Shown in pieces: positions 59,901 to 64,000 of a stretch of DNA of 64,000 nucleotides (within the stretch, counting starts at the first letter, position 1; each line of letters starts with the position of its first letter). Under the pieces are notes generated by a model, which made no database searches, was not told the origin of the DNA, and saw nothing but the letters and a program-made list of their open reading frames with translations. Origin of the DNA: Paulownia fortunei (taxonomy: Eukaryota > Streptophyta > Magnoliopsida > Lamiales > Paulowniaceae); contig CM033119.1 of assembly GCA_019321725.1 (NCBI GenBank), positions 4,551,865 through 4,615,864 of the forward strand, written 5' to 3'. Both the position numbers and the translations under genes were made by a program.

Positions 59901-62759
59901 GCAAAAATTGATTATATATCTTTGAGAATGAAAATGTAATTTGTTTGATGGTATTTTTTGCTCGAAAAAACATAAAATAATAGTAGGTTTAAAAATAAAT
60001 TTTGATAGGGGCATGAAAAATGTAAAAATTAATATATTTTTTATAAATAAATAAATAAAACAAACACAATTTTGAAATTGTAAAAATAAAAAATAAAAAA
60101 TTACTTTTTAAAAATAAAAATATGCGGGCACTGCATATGCGAAATCATTTCGAATTATCATATCCACATGATTTAACGATGTCGGAGTACATGGACCTCA
60201 AAGTACGAATTTATTTTAGATTTTGTCTTTGATGATTCAACAAATCTTAACATCACCGAAATTCTTAGTAATAATTCTTTTTCTAATTTTCAAACTATCC
60301 TCAGAAAAAGCATGCAGAATAGGATAATTAATTCTTTTTTCTGAAAGTGACATCCAATAAAGAGAAAGGAATTTTATTTTAAATGTACTTATATTATCTT
60401 TTTTTTCATTTAAAAGAAATCAATTGGTATAAATATATATAATTACTGGTGTTAGCCCGTCACCATGAGGTCAAAATTCATAGAGTCCGTCTTATATGAT
60501 TTGTTAATCAAATTTAGTAATAGTCATATTCTTGAATTAAGGTTCATTTAATATTAATCCTTTACAAAGTATGTGAACAAGTCACATTCATAAAGAAATT
60601 ATATATCTTTAAACTTTTTTCTTTTTGATTTGTGGAGATAAAAATCGTGTGAAACGTTGATTTGGAATGTCGCAAACGAGGAAAATTGTACACTCTCTTC
60701 TTTCTTCAATCATTACTAATTTGCTTCATTTGACATTTGATGTGGGTAGTAAATGTAAAGGATAAAAGGACAAAATTATCCATTTGAAGTGAAAGGAATT
60801 ATTATACAAGACAAGATCCGCGCATATACAGTAGTTAGATTCGATTCAAACTCGACTCGATTATAAATTTATAATCTCGTCCATAAAAAACATAAAACGT
60901 ACATTATATTTTCACATGATGAGCTATGTGAAAAGACAAAATACTATAAATAGTCTTGATATTTAAGGTATATATGCATTTACACTATCACTCGTTAAAT
61001 TTTTAATTTTTTTTAATTTATTCAGTTATTTGATATTTAACTTTAAGATCAGATGACTATAGTTGGGAGTCACCCCATCAAACTTAACGATCTCTTTTAG
61101 TTTAAATATATATTAGATTGGGAATTAAAAATCAAAAAAATCGGATCAATTTATATATATATATATATTTCTTTGTGACTGCAAAAAACAAATAATGATA
61201 TTATGTTAATTATTTATTGCAAATCATTTATAAAAAAAGATAAATTTTTGAAATTAAAAATAATTAATCTTCTATGAGGCAAAGATTTTTTTTATTTTTT
61301 ATTTTTTGTTTTCTATTTTTGTGGTAAAGAAAGTCTTCCCCTAAAAAAAATAAAAAAATAAAAAAATAAAAAATGAAAGCAACTTGACAAAGATGATTGT
61401 GAAAACGTAAAAGGAAAGGTACCGACTTTACACCAAACATCTCTTCACAAATTGTTTTCTTCTTAATTCCCCTTTTTTGCTGTAACAAAAATTTCAACAC
61501 AGAGTGGCGTGAGCAATGGAATCTGTCTGACTACATGAGACTTGGGGGGAATATTCCAACAGAAAAAACCTAATCTATATTCATGAATATAGCTTAAAGT
61601 CAATTGCTTTCTTTTTCATATAAAGCTTTACGAGGTCTAGAACCGTTGAATTTTTCCTTATTGTTTGGTCATAAAATTGGGCACAAAAAGAGGTTGTACT
61701 ATACCAATTTGTCTCCAAATATTCTTTATCCCACATATGCAATCTCACTAAAAAAAAATTAGTACGATTTGTACCTACAGTCAATGTTAAAACATAGACT
61801 TCAGTAACTTTAATTACGCCAAATTTATTTCTATACATTTTCATCGAAGATTACTTTATTATATTTTTAATTAAAAATAACACGTAGTAATTATTATGAG
61901 GTACATAGTCATAAAAAATCTATTATATATGAATAATTATTTAATTATGATTGTGTGTGATTTGAATTACACAATAATCACGAGGATTAGTGGAATAAAA
62001 GTTGGTGGGGTACTCTCTACCGAGTCTTGCCTCCTTCAATCCAGCCGTAAGCCCTGGTTTAATCCCCTTTTCAATCTCACTCATGTTTGAATCTTTTCTT
62101 TGAATTCATGATTCTTATCCAATCACACAGAATTTACCCCTCAAATTATCTAACATGCGTGCCCTCTTTCCCGTGTTTCCATTGCAGGTCAAGTTATGCA
62201 ATCATGCGTTGTCGTGCAAACGGTTTTATGGAATTAAACAATCATGATTGTGCTTAAAAGCGTCTGCACGCATGTTCATTAAATGCTATACATTCATGTA
62301 TTGTTAAGATTTTCAACCCTTTATATTATTAGGAATGATAAACGTATTCAAGTTAAGTTTTAATATGTTCTTGAAGTCAGTTTTAATAGTATAAATGGAT
62401 CATAAATTTACTATTTTTAAATTTGACTTAACTTGATTTTTTTTTTAAAAAAAATTATTATATATATTTATATGTTATCGTGTTTACAAAATATATTTTT
62501 TTTAAAAATTTAATATTTTTTATATATAAAGTAGGGTGGGTCTGGATTTGGGCCTTTAAAAACCTTAACAAATCGAGTTTTGGGTCTATACAAAATCAAC
62601 CAAAACTCAACCTATTGTCATCCCTATATATTATATACAACATGTAATCCATAAATGTATAGTAGACTAGCTAAAATAATTTATTAGTAAGTATTTTACA
62701 TTTATAATCTTATTGATTATGGAAATGAGTTGATGAATCAATCATTATTCTTTATATAC

Positions 62760-62785
62760 GTGTGTGTGTGTGTGTGTGTGTGTGT
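62760..62785. repeat. (GT)13 microsatellite
   Basis: Thirteen uninterrupted GT units in intergenic DNA. Confidence 0.92.
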
Positions 62786-63183
62786 AATTTCAATTTGCTA
62801 AGTGTTAGTTTTTTTTTAACCTATCAACTTATTGTCAAGTTGATTAGGTCCATATGGCTTAAAAGTGAGGCACATAAGCATTTAGGCATGAAATCACACT
62901 ATCCATCTCTATAAATATTATATTATATTATATTACATTAAACATATATATGAATGATGACTAACTGATTGACACATTCATTGTCTTTCCACAAAGAGTG
63001 GGGTTTGATCAGTCTTTTGACTAAACCAAAAAATACAATATAACAATAATTAAGTTGTGTCACAATGTCTTGATTATGTGGTTAAGCAAAGTACAAATCT
63101 ACAAAGAAAGAGGGGGTTGTCATCTTTTAGAAAGGAAGGTAGAAGAAGAAAAAATCCCTAACCACTCCCCCACCCCACCCCCC

Positions 63184-63230
63184 AAAAAATAAAAATAAAA
63201 ATAATAATAATAATAAATAAATAAATAAAA
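63184..63230. repeat. AAT/AAAT-rich simple repeat
   Basis: Consecutive AAAAAT, AAT and AAAT units follow a C-rich run (63165-63183), which on the minus strand gives several G runs. Confidence 0.8.
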
Positions 63231-64000
63231 AGTTGGAATATTGAAGTGGATTGTGTTGGTGAGTAATGCAAAAAGTGTTGGGCAGTGACAAAATACTTTT
63301 GGAATTTGTATGACCTTTTGGAGTCTCAAACTCATGCATCAATCCCTCCCTTTCAGTTTGCTTGGTCAGATAGCTTTCTGAAAAGATAGACAATTATACT
63401 AATATAATTTCTCCATTAGCCGAATTGTATGACTTTAGTTATGATCTCCACGTGTCATGCAATTGTCTTCAGATAAAATTTAAAAATTAATGAAATTAAC
63501 ATTCAATGGCATCCTTGTATTCTCCTACTAATCAATAACTAGTTAAATTATATGTATATATATGTCAAATCGAACGAAACTAGTATGAAATTTCCCAAGT
63601 ATATATGCAGCTCAAAATCCTTGAGAGTGTTCGATATTTTATTTTGTATTGTATATGATAATGTACGTATATAATATATTTCTATATTTTATATATATAT
63701 ATATAACCTAAAACTTCAAAACCCTATCGTTTTAGGACCTCACTAAGACAATCGAGAAACAATTAAGGATGCCCTCTTGTGAAGGGAAATATATTGGACA
63801 ACCAAATTTTATGATTGATTAGTTGAGCAACCATAGGAGGCTAACTAGGCTTCCCATGGTAGCCAAGTTACAGCACAGTAGGATATCACCAAAAAAAAAA
63901 AAAAAAATGTTTGTGCTGATGCCATTGCAAACAATTTTCTACAAGAATTAGAATTAAATAAGGATAAAAATACTAATATAAGACTTTTAATTCAAGAAAA

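Larger units (their letters stand above)
56910..64000. other. Gene-poor 7 kb flank upstream of LOG
   Basis: Includes the LOG promoter. A GC-richer patch at 58250-58350 has the palindrome TGCACGTGCA (around 58309) with a G-box core CACGTG. Beyond that the sequence is AT-rich, with a (TG) microsatellite at 62760-62785, an AAT/AAAT-rich run at 63184-63230 and a short A run at 63890-63907. A segment at 61981-62090 with TACCGAGTCTTGCC and CCCTGGTTTAATCC resembles repeat remnants. No gene is supported. Confidence 0.55.

Overview
This window is nuclear DNA from a flowering plant. It is AT-rich, its genes are split by many GT-AG introns, and they include plant-only families: a LOG cytokinin enzyme, an LQY1-type chloroplast zinc-finger protein, a plant E2F and a membrane-anchored GH9 glucanase. 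A eudicot is clear. An asterid, perhaps Lamiales, is my guess from protein feel and is not shown by the sequence. Exon borders below were placed by hand from splice sites, reading frame and family knowledge. Apart from the endoglucanase, which has a frameshift, each gene model listed as a CDS closes in frame.

Layout. 735-3415 (-): C2H2 zinc-finger protein, 3 exons. 9701-16439 (+): TRM6, the non-catalytic subunit of the tRNA m1A58 methyltransferase, 13 exons. 17967-22943 (+): E2F transcription factor of the E2FC type, 13 exons. 24345-26312 (-): HVA22-like (TB2/DP1) protein, 6 exons. 35733-39909 (+): LQY1-like thylakoid zinc-finger protein, 5 exons with one 3.2 kb intron. 40686-40767 (-): tRNA-Ser(UGA). 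40872-41895 (+): an unrecognised two-exon coding remnant with an in-frame TGA. 42454-43726 (-): Myb/SANT-like protein of the LIMYB type. 48158-51322 (+): GH9 endo-1,4-beta-glucanase with a one-base frameshift in exon 1. 54392-56909 (-): LOG cytokinin-activating phosphoribohydrolase, 7 exons.

The genes do not form a pathway or cluster; this is an ordinary stretch of plant chromosome with unrelated housekeeping and regulatory genes. TRM6 and E2F lie head to tail 1.5 kb apart, and E2F and HVA22 converge. Three gene-poor blocks (3.4-9.4 kb, 27.5-35.7 kb, 57-64 kb) hold AT-rich sequence, microsatellites and decayed repeats.

I found no CRISPR array, operon-like system or clearly new gene system. 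The best leads are the frameshift in the endoglucanase, the alternating-leucine (EAR-like) N-terminus of the E2F, the broken unrecognised ORF next to the tRNA gene, and several repeat or structure-forming tracts inside introns.
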